In this document: piece by piece, positions 1-8,078 of the stretch
How positions within the stretch are numbered: the first letter of the stretch is position 1
Layout: the number at the start of each line of letters is the position of its first letter
Origin: Belliella aquatica
GTDB taxonomy: Bacteria; Bacteroidota; Bacteroidia; Cytophagales; Cyclobacteriaceae
DNA length: 64,000 bases
Assembly (NCBI RefSeq): GCF_014637795.1
Contig: NZ_BMFD01000002.1
Location: 416,269 to 480,268, forward strand
Reading direction: 5' to 3'
Made by a program: the position numbers and the translations under genes
The notes under the pieces: model-generated
The model's input: only the letters and a program-made list of their open reading frames with translations
What the model was told of the DNA's origin: nothing
The model's database searches: none

Positions 1-2
1 CA

Positions 3-401
3 GGTGAAAAATTCACACTGAACAAAAATGCATCGGGAAAAGCGTGTATCATTTATTTTTATCCGAAAGACTATACCAAAGTCTGTACAGCCGAAGCATG
101 TGTTTTTCGAGATCAATTTGCTGCTTTTCGGGAATTAGATATCCCAGTATATGGCATCAGTCGTGATTCTATCGAGACACATTTAAAGTTTCAAAAAGAA
201 TTTAATTTACCTTTTGACCTATTGAGTGACCAAAAAGGTGATGTTTGCAAAGCTTATGACGCATTGATTCCACTGGTCAGAATGCCAAAACGAGTAACTT
301 ATCTACTCGATAGTTATCATCTCGTACAAGGTGTATTTTCAGATATGTTTGAATCAAAAAAACACGTAGACGAAATGCTGGCGATTCTTCAAAAGAAATA
401 A
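3..401 (+). CDS. Peroxiredoxin of the BCP/AhpC-TSA family, 3' part
   Basis: The reading frame is open at the left edge, so the start lies outside the window; 132 residues are visible. The segment CTAEACVFRD has two cysteines five residues apart, as in bacterioferritin comigratory proteins, where the first is peroxidatic and the second resolving. The usual proline-glycine before the first cysteine is replaced by KV. Family members reduce hydroperoxides in the cytoplasm using thioredoxin. The gene converges with the ABC ATPase at 468-1133. It looks like a normal chromosomal gene. Confidence 0.85.
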   Translation, partial: GEKFTLNKNASGKACIIYFYPKDYTKVCTAEACVFRDQFAAFRELDIPVYGISRDSIETHLKFQKEFNLPFDLLSDQKGDVCKAYDALIPLVRMPKRVTYLLDSYHLVQGVFSDMFESKKHVDEMLAILQKK

Positions 402-467
402 CATAAAAATGTTTTATTGATCTTGAGCCTTTGAATTGTTTAGCATAAATGTAGATTTCAAGCTTTT

Positions 468-1133
468 CTAAATCCCAGAAACAATTTTCCCATCCTGCAT
501 GGTTAGCATCCTGTCTGCCATTTGAGCAAGTTCTTGATTGTGCGTAACGATCACGAATGATTGACCAAATTCATCTCTCAGTCTAAAAAATAGCTCGTGT
601 AAGTCTTGAGCACTTTTGGAATCCAAATTCCCACTTGGTTCATCTGCAAAAATTATCTTGGGATCATTGATTAGCGCTCTAGCCACTGCAACTCTTTGTT
701 GCTCTCCACCAGAAAGTTCTGATGGTTTGTGCTCTAATCTGCTTTCCACGCCCAAAATTGTAGCCAATTCGAAGGCTCTTTTCTTCAATTCTTTTTCATC
801 CCTACCTGCTATCAAGCCGGGAATAATAATATTTTCTTCTGCGTTGAATTCAGGCAAAAGATTGTGGAATTGGAAAATAAAACCGATTTCAAGATTTCTG
901 AATTCTGCAAGTTTGTCACCTTTCAACTTGGTGATATTGGTTTCCCCTACTTTGACCTCGCCTTTGTCTGCTTCATCAAGTGTGCCCAAAATATGTAAAA
1001 GTGTACTTTTCCCTGCTCCAGATGCACCGACTATAGACACCACCTCTCCGCGACTGATCGTAACATCCACACCCTTAAGCACATGGAGGTCTCCATAAAA
1101 TTTCTCTATTCCTTTAGCTATCAGCATATCCAT
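468..1133 (-). CDS. ABC transporter ATP-binding protein, LolD/MacB type
   Basis: The 221-residue protein is a complete nucleotide-binding subunit. Walker A GASGAGKST is at residues 36-44, the signature LSGGEQQR begins near 140, Walker B IIFADEP lies at about 160-166 and the H-loop VTHNQ is near 196. Length and the GNLDS segment after Walker B fit the LolD/FtsE/MacB group, which works with FtsX-like permeases in lipoprotein release or efflux. No permease is adjacent, so the substrate is not shown. LolD is the commonest assignment for such orphans in Bacteroidota, but this is inference. Confidence 0.85.
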   Translation of the reverse strand: MDMLIAKGIEKFYGDLHVLKGVDVTISRGEVVSIVGASGAGKSTLLHILGTLDEADKGEVKVGETNITKLKGDKLAEFRNLEIGFIFQFHNLLPEFNAEENIIIPGLIAGRDEKELKKRAFELATILGVESRLEHKPSELSGGEQQRVAVARALINDPKIIFADEPSGNLDSKSAQDLHELFFRLRDEFGQSFVIVTHNQELAQMADRMLTMQDGKIVSGI

Positions 1134-1265
1134 TTCTTAATCTAGTCAAATTTATAACGAGCATTCGGATTTGCCTCAAAAATGCTAATTATTTACCAAA
1201 TGAGACTTTTTTTAACTTGAAAAATCGACTTGAAGGCCTTAACTTCGTGCAAAAATTTCACAAGA

Positions 1266-2477
1266 ATGAATATACACGAATATCAAGCAAAAGAAGTTTT
1301 AAAGAGTTATGGTGTTAAAATTCAGGAAGGCATCGTAGCAGATACACCTGAAGCAGCACTTGAAGCGGCCAAAAAACTCAATGCAGAGACTGGCACTTCA
1401 TGGTATGTGTTGAAAGCACAAATCCATGCCGGTGGACGTGGAAAGGGTAAAGTTCAAGAAACAGATTCCAACGGAGTGGTTCTTGCCAAGAAATTGGAAG
1501 ATGTAGCTGAAAAAGCCAAAAACATTCTTGGAGGTACTTTGGTGACGATCCAAACAGGTTCTGAAGGTAAAAAAGTTAATAAGATTCTTGTAGCTGAGGA
1601 TGTGTATTATCCTGGTGCTTCAGAACCAAAGGAATATTATCTCTCTATCCTTTTGGACAGAGCTAAAGGTTGCAATGTGATCATGGCTTCTACAGAAGGT
1701 GGGATGGATATTGAAGAAGTAGCAGAAAAAACTCCAGAGAAAATCATCAAAGAATGGGTAGATCCTAAAGTAGGTCTTCAAGGTTTCCAAGCTAGAAAAG
1801 TAGCTTTCAAACTAGGCCTTGAAGGAAACGCGTTCAAAGAAATGGTGAAATTCATCACTGCACTTTATGCTGCTTATGAAGGAACTGATTCTTCTCAATT
1901 TGAAATCAATCCTGTATTGAAAACATCTGATGATAAAATTTTGGCAGTAGATGCTAAAGTTAATATAGATGACAATGCACTTTATAGACAAAAGAATCTT
2001 GCCGCAATGAGAGATATTGCTGAAGAAGATCCTTTGGAAGTAGAAGCAGCTGAATCTGGTCTAAACTATGTGAAACTTGACGGAAACGTAGGTTGCATGG
2101 TAAATGGTGCTGGACTTGCGATGGCGACTATGGATATGATTAAGCTTTCTGGTGGTGAACCTGCTAACTTCCTTGATGTAGGTGGCGGGGCCAATGCAAC
2201 TACAGTAGAAGCTGGATTTAGAATCATCTTGAAAGATCCAAACGTAAAAGCAATCTTGATCAATGTGTTCGGTGGTATCGTAAGATGTGACAGAATCGCA
2301 AATGGTGTGGTAGAAGCTTACAAATCAATTGGTGATATTCGTGTTCCAATTATCGTAAGACTTCAAGGAACGAATGCTGAAGAAGGTGCAAAAATCATCG
2401 ATGAATCAGGATTGAAAGTTTCTTCTGCTATTACTTTGAAAGAAGCAGCAGAAAAAGTAAAAGAAGCAATTGCCTAA
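1266..2477 (+). CDS. sucC: Succinate-CoA ligase (ADP-forming) beta subunit
   Basis: The 403-residue protein begins [12 protein letters not shown], the invariant N-terminus of SucC, so the ATG at 1266 is chosen over an upstream in-frame codon at 1230. The ATP-grasp loop GGRGKGK is at residues 56-62, and the C-terminal segment near residues 310-345 carries [13 protein letters not shown] and [13 protein letters not shown], which contact phosphate and CoA. It catalyses the substrate-level phosphorylation step of the TCA cycle with SucD, which is not in the window; the two genes are often unlinked in Bacteroidota. A hairpin terminator follows immediately. Confidence 0.95.
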   Translation: MNIHEYQAKEVLKSYGVKIQEGIVADTPEAALEAAKKLNAETGTSWYVLKAQIHAGGRGKGKVQETDSNGVVLAKKLEDVAEKAKNILGGTLVTIQTGSEGKKVNKILVAEDVYYPGASEPKEYYLSILLDRAKGCNVIMASTEGGMDIEEVAEKTPEKIIKEWVDPKVGLQGFQARKVAFKLGLEGNAFKEMVKFITALYAAYEGTDSSQFEINPVLKTSDDKILAVDAKVNIDDNALYRQKNLAAMRDIAEEDPLEVEAAESGLNYVKLDGNVGCMVNGAGLAMATMDMIKLSGGEPANFLDVGGGANATTVEAGFRIILKDPNVKAILINVFGGIVRCDRIANGVVEAYKSIGDIRVPIIVRLQGTNAEEGAKIIDESGLKVSSAITLKEAAEKVKEAIA

Positions 2478-2488
2478 TTTGAAATTAT

Positions 2489-2523
2489 ATAAAAAGGGAT
2501 TGAATTGATTTCAGTCCCTTTTC
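2489..2523 (+). terminator. Intrinsic terminator of sucC
   Basis: AAAAGGGATTGAA pairs with TTTCAGTCCCTTTT around a short loop. The right arm ends in a T-run 45 nt after the sucC stop codon and directly before the tRNA gene. Confidence 0.7.
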
Positions 2524-2525
2524 AC

Positions 2526-2599
2526 GCGCTCGTAGTTCAACTGGATAGAATATCAGATTTCGGCTCTGAGGGTTGAGGGTTCGAATCCTTCCGAGCGCA
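2526..2599 (+). tRNA. tRNA-Arg (anticodon TCG)
   Basis: The seven-base acceptor arms GCGCTCG and CGAGCGC pair fully. The anticodon stem TCAGA/TCTGA encloses the loop TTTCGGC, giving anticodon TCG, which reads CGA and other CGN codons. The T-arm contains GGTTCGAATCC. A discriminator A follows and CCA is not encoded. An integrase gene begins about 270 nt downstream, so the 3' end of this tRNA is the likely attachment site of the adjacent element. Confidence 0.93.
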
Positions 2600-2611
2600 C
2601 TAAAGTTGCCA

Positions 2612-2659
2612 TTAGATCTTTCAAAATTGATTTTTTCGATTCGATTTTGAAAGATCTAA
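2612..2659. repeat. Perfect 16-bp inverted repeat downstream of the tRNA
   Basis: TTAGATCTTTCAAAAT (2612-2627) is repeated as its exact complement at 2644-2659 around a 16-nt loop. Neither side has a clear T-run, so it is not an obvious terminator. Its place between the tRNA and the integrase suggests an integrase or excisionase arm site, or a junction structure. Confidence 0.6.
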
Positions 2660-2740
2660 AAAAGTAAAAATAATCTAAAAAGTGCCAAATTGAGTAATTA
2701 GAGCACTTTATTTATCAAATATTTGTTTAAAATTCTTTCA

Positions 2741-2775
2741 AAAGCCCCCTCGGATGACGAGGTGGGCTTTTTGAT
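2741..2775 (+). terminator. Intrinsic terminator before the integrase gene
   Basis: AAAGCCCCCTCG pairs with CGAGGTGGGCTTT with one bulged T and is followed by a T-rich tail. It would end read-through from the tRNA side ahead of the integrase. Confidence 0.7.
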
Positions 2776-2872
2776 TTTTGGTCTAAAAACAACCAAATTT
2801 TTCAAAAATCCATCTATTTAAGTTGCGTCATCCGTGGCGTCATTTTTTTTAGAAAAAAAGACGCAACGAAAC

Positions 2873-4189
2873 ATGGATAATAAACTGATAATAAGCATGT
2901 TCCAAGAGCGAACATCTTGTGTTAAAAACACCATTTTAGTATGTTTAAATAATAAAAAAAACGTCATGTTAGATTCAAGCTTCGGAATGTTTTTCTTTTT
3001 GAAATCCTCCAAATCAAAAAAATCTCAAAACTCATTTATCTATGTCAGAATTACAGTAGATAAATTCTCAGTAGAATTATCGACAAAGCGGAAATGGACT
3101 CCTACCAAATGGAATAGTAGGTTAGGTCGAGCTGATGGTAAAACTGAGGATGTCAAAACCCTCAATGCTTTCTTAGATTCATTTCAAATAAAAATATTGC
3201 AGGCAAAGAAACATCTCATGGATACAGAAAAAGATATTTCTGCCATGAATATAAAGAATGTATTGCTTGGCATAACAGACGATCGAAAGATGATCTTAGA
3301 AATATTTCAAGAACACAATGAAAGAATGAAAAGTCTGGTTGGAAAAGAATTCGCTCAAGGAACATTCAAAAGATATATGACAGCTTTTAGGCATACCCGT
3401 GCCTTTATCCAATGGAAGTTTGGAAGAGAAGATATTGAAATTCGAAAATTAAATTACGAGTTTTTGGCCGATTACTCCTATTGGTTTAGAAGTGTTAAAA
3501 ACTGCAGTCATAATACCACCGTTAAATATTTAATTTATTTCAAAAAAATAGTTTTACTCTGTGTCAAAAAAGGTTGGATACTTCGTGATCCTTTTATAGG
3601 ATTTAATTTAGCCAGTAAAGAAGTGGTAAGAGATATCCTCACCAAAGAGGAACTCGATAGAATAAAATCGAAAGAGTTTTCAATATTCAGGTTAGATAAC
3701 GTTAGAGATATATTTCTCTTCTCCTGTTTTACAGGACTAGCCTATATAGATGTGAAAAACCTGAAAAGAAATCAGGTCATAAATGGTATTGATGGTGAAA
3801 AATGGATATTTACCCAAAGACAAAAAACCCAATCTCCAACTCGCTTGCCATTGTTACCAAAAGCATTGGAGATCGTAGATAAATACAAAGATCATCCCGA
3901 ATGTTCCGCTAATGGAAATGTTCTTCCTGTATTGAGCAATCAAAAAATGAATGCATACTTAAAAGAAATTGCTGATATCTGCGGAATAGAAAAGCCTTTG
4001 ACTTTTCATATAGCAAGGCATACTTTTGCTACAACTGTAACCCTAAGCAATGGTGTACCTTTAGAGACTGTTTCAAAAATGCTAGGGCACAAATCTCTTA
4101 AACAAACCCAACATTATGCGAAAATTATAGATTTGAAAATCAGCCAAGATATGCAGGCCTTAAAGAAGGTTTTGGAAGATTCTCAATAA
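2873..4189 (+). CDS. Tyrosine recombinase (IntDOT-like integrase)
   Basis: The 438-residue protein has an N-terminal arm-binding domain (FYVRI/STKRKW style, residues about 40-80), a SAM-like core-binding domain (about 150-250) and a catalytic domain. HIARHTF near residue 380 supplies the H-x-x-R pair, LGHKSLKQTQHYAKI near 414 the histidine and nucleophilic tyrosine. The position of the first catalytic arginine reads FTGLAYIDV, without arginine, as in the CTnDOT integrase. The ATG at 2873 is preferred; a GTG at 2834 would add 13 residues. The upstream DNA contains an inverted GTTGCGTC/GACGCAAC pair. The tRNA-Arg next door is the likely target. Confidence 0.9.
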   Translation: MDNKLIISMFQERTSCVKNTILVCLNNKKNVMLDSSFGMFFFLKSSKSKKSQNSFIYVRITVDKFSVELSTKRKWTPTKWNSRLGRADGKTEDVKTLNAFLDSFQIKILQAKKHLMDTEKDISAMNIKNVLLGITDDRKMILEIFQEHNERMKSLVGKEFAQGTFKRYMTAFRHTRAFIQWKFGREDIEIRKLNYEFLADYSYWFRSVKNCSHNTTVKYLIYFKKIVLLCVKKGWILRDPFIGFNLASKEVVRDILTKEELDRIKSKEFSIFRLDNVRDIFLFSCFTGLAYIDVKNLKRNQVINGIDGEKWIFTQRQKTQSPTRLPLLPKALEIVDKYKDHPECSANGNVLPVLSNQKMNAYLKEIADICGIEKPLTFHIARHTFATTVTLSNGVPLETVSKMLGHKSLKQTQHYAKIIDLKISQDMQALKKVLEDSQ

Positions 4190-4584
4190 TAAGGATAGGG
4201 AAAAGTGTTGAAATTAATATTAAGCTTTTTCATCACCTTGACCCTCATGATCCCCTTTGAGAGGATACTATTCTTGATAAAATCAGATAAAGCAACCTTA
4301 AAATCACTTAGATAGATTTCTTTCAAAAGGAACTGATAACCTTTAAATTGACATGTCTCTCCGATAAATCCCTGAAAGGTCTGATTAGCCGCATCGTTTA
4401 AAGTTTAAGTGCAGGTGATTTCTTTACCGTCAACTTTCCATTCGAGTTTAATCGCATATTCTTTCAGAGGTAATTGGCAAAATCTCACTCCTTGCGCTAA
4501 AGCTTTGGCCCTCGCACAGAAGAAATCTGACACTGAATGACAGGTGGAGCAGAATAAATTCTCCTCGGCCATCCTTTCCTGCAT
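4183..4584 (-). pseudogene. Small Cys-containing protein interrupted by a stop codon
   Basis: From the ATG at 4584 a frame runs 59 codons with CSTCHS and further cysteines, then meets TAA at 4405-4407. The same frame continues for about 73 more codons (NQTFQGFIGETCQFKG...) to a TGA at 4183 that overlaps the integrase stop in convergent orientation. A TAT/TAC to TAA change would explain the break. I do not recognise the family. An unusual readthrough is possible but less likely than simple decay. Confidence 0.5.
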
Positions 4585-4759
4585 ATGCCGTCTACCTAGA
4601 AACCCATCAGCAAAAAATATCAGGCATATATGGCTGACTTATTCCTAATTTTGAACAAAATAGAGCAAAGAAATTATCAAAAAATCAAAGGTTAAAATTT
4701 TATAATTCCTAAAATACTGACAAAACTTTAATTCTGACTAGGATTCAAATACTAAAACT

Positions 4760-5698
4760 TTAGCCTATCGTTTCAAGCCTATCGGATAAAATTTCTGTAT
4801 ACTGTTCCTTAAAATCTTTGCTCAGAAAACTTTTTTGGATCATTTCCATCCATTGAGGTTTAGCATCAATCATTTTGTTAAATATAAAATCCTGTTGTTT
4901 TTTATCAAGGCCGGCAGATGTGAAAGCTTGAATAAAATCATTTTTCCTGATTCTATTCTTTTTACCATTTAAACTAAGAGCCATTTGCTCCTGGTCATCA
5001 GGATTGACAAGCGTGGTATTGAGCATGTCATATCCTTGACTTAAAACAGGACCTATATTGGGTTGATAAATCAAAGAGAAATTTTTGAGATGCATATCTG
5101 CATTGCTAGTAAGAAAGCAAAAAAGAACTTGCTCGTAAAAGTTAACAAGATCCAATCCAGGGGTTTTAGAGTACTTTTTGATTGCTTTGGCAATCTGTTC
5201 ATACGAGCCTCTATATTTGTCCTCCGTCAATCTTTCAGTCAATTGACACATGTCTTCCATATGGATTTTGCCCGTTTTGGTACGGTCTATCCTTTTGGTG
5301 ATATAAGCGAGGTTTCCTGAATTCATCCTGATCAAAGAATGAGGGACAACTTTGATTTTAGCAATTGCAGCAAGATGCATGGTTAGATCCTCCACTTCTG
5401 GAAGTTGTGGGTAGCTAGCTGAAGAAGGTTTTAGGATATACCCACCCCATAATCCCACTATTGTAAATCTTTTGGGACCATTTTTTTGTGAAGTAATATG
5501 AAGTGAAAGTTTAGGCTGCACTCCTGTCAATCCTGTTTGCTTTTCAATTACGGATTTAGCCAAGGACTCAAGTTCTTGCTCTGAATAAGGCAGATGGGGC
5601 ACATTTGAAGAGGCAAATATTTTCCTGCTACATTTAGGATGGAAGTCTGTTTCAAAATCATCTAACAGCCCGTAACAATAAAGACATCTTTTTTCCAT
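4760..5698 (-). CDS. HipT-like Ser/Thr kinase toxin (HipA C-terminal domain protein)
   Basis: The 312-residue protein carries the HipA kinase core without the N-terminal subdomain, which is encoded by the gene just upstream. Features seen are a glycine-rich segment GLTGVQPKLSL (56-66), the ATP lysine in YILKP (K90), the catalytic loop DMHLKNF (D201, N206) and the metal aspartate in GYDML (D224). Residues 5-23 hold CxxC and HxxC, a possible zinc knuckle. In HipBST systems HipT is the kinase and HipS the antitoxin. The start lies 5 nt after the hipS-like stop codon, indicating one operon. Confidence 0.85.
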   Translation of the reverse strand: MEKRCLYCYGLLDDFETDFHPKCSRKIFASSNVPHLPYSEQELESLAKSVIEKQTGLTGVQPKLSLHITSQKNGPKRFTIVGLWGGYILKPSSASYPQLPEVEDLTMHLAAIAKIKVVPHSLIRMNSGNLAYITKRIDRTKTGKIHMEDMCQLTERLTEDKYRGSYEQIAKAIKKYSKTPGLDLVNFYEQVLFCFLTSNADMHLKNFSLIYQPNIGPVLSQGYDMLNTTLVNPDDQEQMALSLNGKKNRIRKNDFIQAFTSAGLDKKQQDFIFNKMIDAKPQWMEMIQKSFLSKDFKEQYTEILSDRLETIG

Positions 5699-5703
5699 AT
5701 CTG

Positions 5704-6030
5704 TCAGTCGATATCAGGTTCTATACTGACAGCTCCTATTGTGTCTTTACAACACAATAGGAGTAGTCCCATTCTATCTCTGGGATCCAGCTTCCAGTTT
5801 TTAACTGCAATATCCAACATCCATCCCTCGGGTATCAATCCATCAAAAAATGGTAACATTGTTAGAGAATGATGAGGTGCTTTTTGCAATGGTATCGTCA
5901 GGCTGATTGGTTCCACGCCTTCTCTATTGAGATATTCCTCTGAATAATTGAAATGATAGCCAGTTTCATCTTGTATAAATTTTCCCGCAAGGATACCATG
6001 CATATATACTTTTGCTGTTTTATTGCTCAT
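5704..6030 (-). CDS. HipS-like protein (HipA N-terminal subdomain)
   Basis: The 108-residue protein corresponds to the N-subdomain 1 of HipA (VYMHGILAGKF near the start, FFDGLIPEGW near residue 62). In classical HipA this is fused to the kinase; here it is separate, as in HipBST, where HipS neutralises HipT. Its ATG overlaps the end of the HTH gene by 11 nt, so the two are translationally coupled. Neutralising activity is inferred from the family. Confidence 0.82.
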   Translation of the reverse strand: MSNKTAKVYMHGILAGKFIQDETGYHFNYSEEYLNREGVEPISLTIPLQKAPHHSLTMLPFFDGLIPEGWMLDIAVKNWKLDPRDRMGLLLLCCKDTIGAVSIEPDID

Positions 6031-6232
6031 CTTCTATATTTATATTCTCTATTGGTCCAAGTTGATGCCCAAACATGGATAAGACCTGATTAACCTTATC
6101 CATCCTCAATGTTTTCTTTCCCTGTTCCAGATCCCTAAGGAATCTCAAGCCAACTCCGGCTTTTTGAGCCAGCTCTGGCTGTGTCAGCTTAACTGCGTTT
6201 CTTTTTGCTTTTACAAATTTCGCTAAATCCAT
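6020..6232 (-). CDS. HipB-like XRE-family repressor
   Basis: The 70-residue protein is almost entirely a helix-turn-helix of the Cro/CI type (LTQPELAQKAGVGLRFLRDLEQG, residues about 16-40), the usual HipB architecture. It is first in the hipB-hipS-hipT order. Four near-identical palindromes lie directly upstream, so it very likely represses its own operon as HipB does. Confidence 0.85.
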   Translation of the reverse strand: MDLAKFVKAKRNAVKLTQPELAQKAGVGLRFLRDLEQGKKTLRMDKVNQVLSMFGHQLGPIENINIEDEQ

Positions 6233-6235
6233 GTA

Positions 6236-6374
6236 TATACCCTTTCAGGGATAAATATAAGAAAAACAAATAAAGTATACCATAAAGGGTATAAAATAAA
6301 TTTTACAATAAATAATTATATCACTTAGGGTATAAAAAATGAATTAGATATAAAATTATACCTGAAAGGGTATA
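6236..6374. promoter_or_regulatory. Four phased HipB-type operators
   Basis: Four 18-bp sites of the form TATACC-N6-GGTATA occur at 6236-6253 (right half GGGATA), 6276-6293, 6317-6334 (left half TATATC) and 6357-6374. Start-to-start distances are 40, 41 and 40 bp. E. coli hipBA also has four operators, with consensus TATCC-N8-GGATA, which these resemble. The first begins 4 bp from the repressor start codon, so binding should block the operon promoter. Confidence 0.85.
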
Positions 6375-6519
6375 GATTTAAAATATAAAACAAAAAGAAT
6401 CTTGGAGAATTGGATTTTCATTTATAATCTAATATTTTTCAACTTGACTAACTAACAATTTATCTACTTCACATTTAAAAAATTATACTTCCCAAATAAA
6501 GGAGGCCTCCTCCTCCCCT

Positions 6520-6750
6520 GTTATTTAGGTTGTGTCATCCGTTGCATCATTTTTTTACAAAAAAAGCAACAACGAAACATGGATAATCAATTAATATTTT
6601 TTGAATTATAAAAGCACTGATCTTTTCCCTGTATTTAGTAATCAATAAATGAATATATATTCAGAAGGAATTATTGAAATCAGCTGTCTAGAATAGTCTT
6701 TTATATTTCAATTCACGAAGTATGCTTTTGCTAAATCAATAACCTTTTAG
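6520..6750 (+). pseudogene. Decayed second integrase gene with internal deletion
   Basis: 6520-6590 repeats the 5' region of the integrase (2814-2885), including the GTTGYGTCATCCG segment and AACGAAACATGGATAAT. Directly after it, 6615-6750 translates to a degenerate version of the integrase C-terminal part (FPVFSNQ, then MNIYSEGI, then FTKYAFAKSITF against HIARHTFATTVTL of the intact copy) with stop codons. About 1 kb of the middle is missing. This marks an older insertion of a related element. Confidence 0.72.
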
Positions 6751-6927
6751 ATTAGAAAATTTTACTTTAGAAAGGGAAGTAGTATAAAAATTAGTGAACA
6801 AGTTGAATTTGATGGTAGGTCGAATACTAAGTATAAAAACTGGAAAGAGTTGGGATGACTATTATTTGATAAATCGGCCATATGTGTTGGTAAAAACATA
6901 CGTTAAGCTAATTAAAAACATATAGCG

Positions 6928-7270
6928 ATGGGAAAAACCAACAACAAGATAATGCAAATGTCCGACACTACCATTGATAGATACATCGGTCACTTTATTA
7001 AACATACAAGAAGTGAATAAAATTAAACATAAGAACAACTAGCGGAGCTATCAAGTTTAAATCGCTGGACTTGAGGACAGATAGAAAGTGGCGAATCGGT
7101 AACACTCTAAAGTCTCATATAAATACTAAGAGCGTTAGGTTGTCTTTTCATACTAGAAGCGATTAGAAGTAAGAAATTAGTCCTCTAGAATGCGCTAAAC
7201 TGAAAAAACAACAGGCTAAAAAGCGGATAAGAAATAAGACCAAAGACAAAAATGATACAGAAGATTTAGG
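6928..7270 (+). pseudogene. Decayed XRE antitoxin gene (hipB-like)
   Basis: The frame starts MGKTNNKIMQMSDTTIDRYIG and, after a frame change near 7018, continues as EQLAELSSLNRWT, then QIESGESVTL and ILRALGCL, which is a recognisable helix-turn-helix with at least four stop codons. It lies directly upstream of the hipA remnant, as expected for a hipBA operon. Confidence 0.65.
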
Positions 7271-7890
7271 ATGGTAGATATAGCAGAGATTAAAATATGG
7301 GGTGAGCTTGCTGGAGCTATACGCTGGGATAATGAACAACAATTAGGCTATTTTGAATATGACTCCAAGCTTCTTTAAAAAGGTTGAGACCTATCTCTTA
7401 TTAAAAAGCCTATTGAAAATGAATCTCTTGTTTACAGTTTTCCTGAATTAAGACAAGGGTAAGGACAAACAGAAGATGCTTTTAAAAGTTTAACTGACTT
7501 AAATTCTGATGCACTACCAGACAAAAAATGTTTCGTAGGATGGTATTTAATGTATTGGCAACAAACTATGACGATCATACCAAAAACTTTTCATTTATCT
7601 TAAAAAAAGGGGGAGCTTGGCGATTAGCTCCTGCTTATGATTTGTGTTTTTCATTTGATGCAACCAACCATTGGGTTAGCAAACAAACCTTAAGCGTAAA
7701 TGGTAAAAGACTGGACATCACCAAATCGGATTTAATGACGATTGCGAAAGAAAATAACATTAAAAAAGGAGAAAAAATAGTTGATGAAATCAATCCAGTG
7801 ATCAAATCATGGAGAGAATATGCAAAAAAAGCTGGCGTAAGGGCTGATTTACAGGAAAGAATACATCAAAACCTGAATATTCTGTTATAA
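7271..7890 (+). pseudogene. Decayed hipA with central deletion
   Basis: 7271-7527 encodes a degraded HipA N-terminus (MVDIAEIKIWGELAGAIRW, FEYDSKLL, ALPDKK) with three in-frame stops. 7528-7890 is an open frame for the C-terminal 120 residues, with NYDDHTKNFSF and PAYDLCFSFD, the kinase catalytic loop and metal-binding motif. Roughly 200 central codons, including the ATP site, are gone and the frame changes at the junction. The open 3' part is unlikely to make an active kinase. Confidence 0.8.
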
Positions 7891-7943
7891 ATTGAATTAG
7901 CAGAAAACATTAATCCGTTGAGGGAGATTCATGCTTAAAAAAT

Positions 7944-7987
7944 TACTCATAAATGCCAGTAAATTTACTTACTGGCATTTATGAGTA
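7944..7987. promoter_or_regulatory. Perfect 19-bp inverted repeat, candidate operator of the first AbiE-like pair
   Basis: Arms 7944-7962 and 7969-7987 are exact complements (core AATGCCAGTAA/TTACTGGCATT) around 6 nt. A further half-site AAATGCCA occurs at about 7996-8003. The repeat lies some 90 bp upstream of the antitoxin-like gene at 8079. No T-run follows, so an operator is more likely than a terminator. Confidence 0.55.
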
Positions 7988-8078
7988 TTATTAATAAATG
8001 CCATTTTATTTGTATTATTGGCAACAATAAGCAGTTTTGTAGTTTATCAAAAAAGTTAAACACTTGTAAAGTCTAGCT

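Noticed and set aside
616..1098. Long plus-strand frame of 160 codons
   Set aside because: It lies wholly antisense to the LolD-like ATPase gene, whose motifs are complete; the frame has no recognisable protein pattern.
1230..1265. Upstream extension of sucC
   Set aside because: The extra 12 residues are not part of SucC proteins, which begin [10 protein letters not shown] 1266 is the true start.
2834..2872. Integrase start at GTG 2834
   Set aside because: The added residues come from the GTTGCGTC/GACGCAAC inverted region, and the duplicated remnant at 6520 shows this stretch varying in length, so ATG 2873 is preferred.
6236..6374. Regularly spaced repeats as a CRISPR array
   Set aside because: Four 18-bp palindromes at 40-bp spacing are too short and vary at their centres; position upstream of a HipB gene explains them as operators. 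I saw no CRISPR array elsewhere.
7528..7890. Intact short HipA-like kinase
   Set aside because: The open frame is only the C-terminal third; the degraded N-terminal part with stop codons lies directly upstream and the ATP site is missing.
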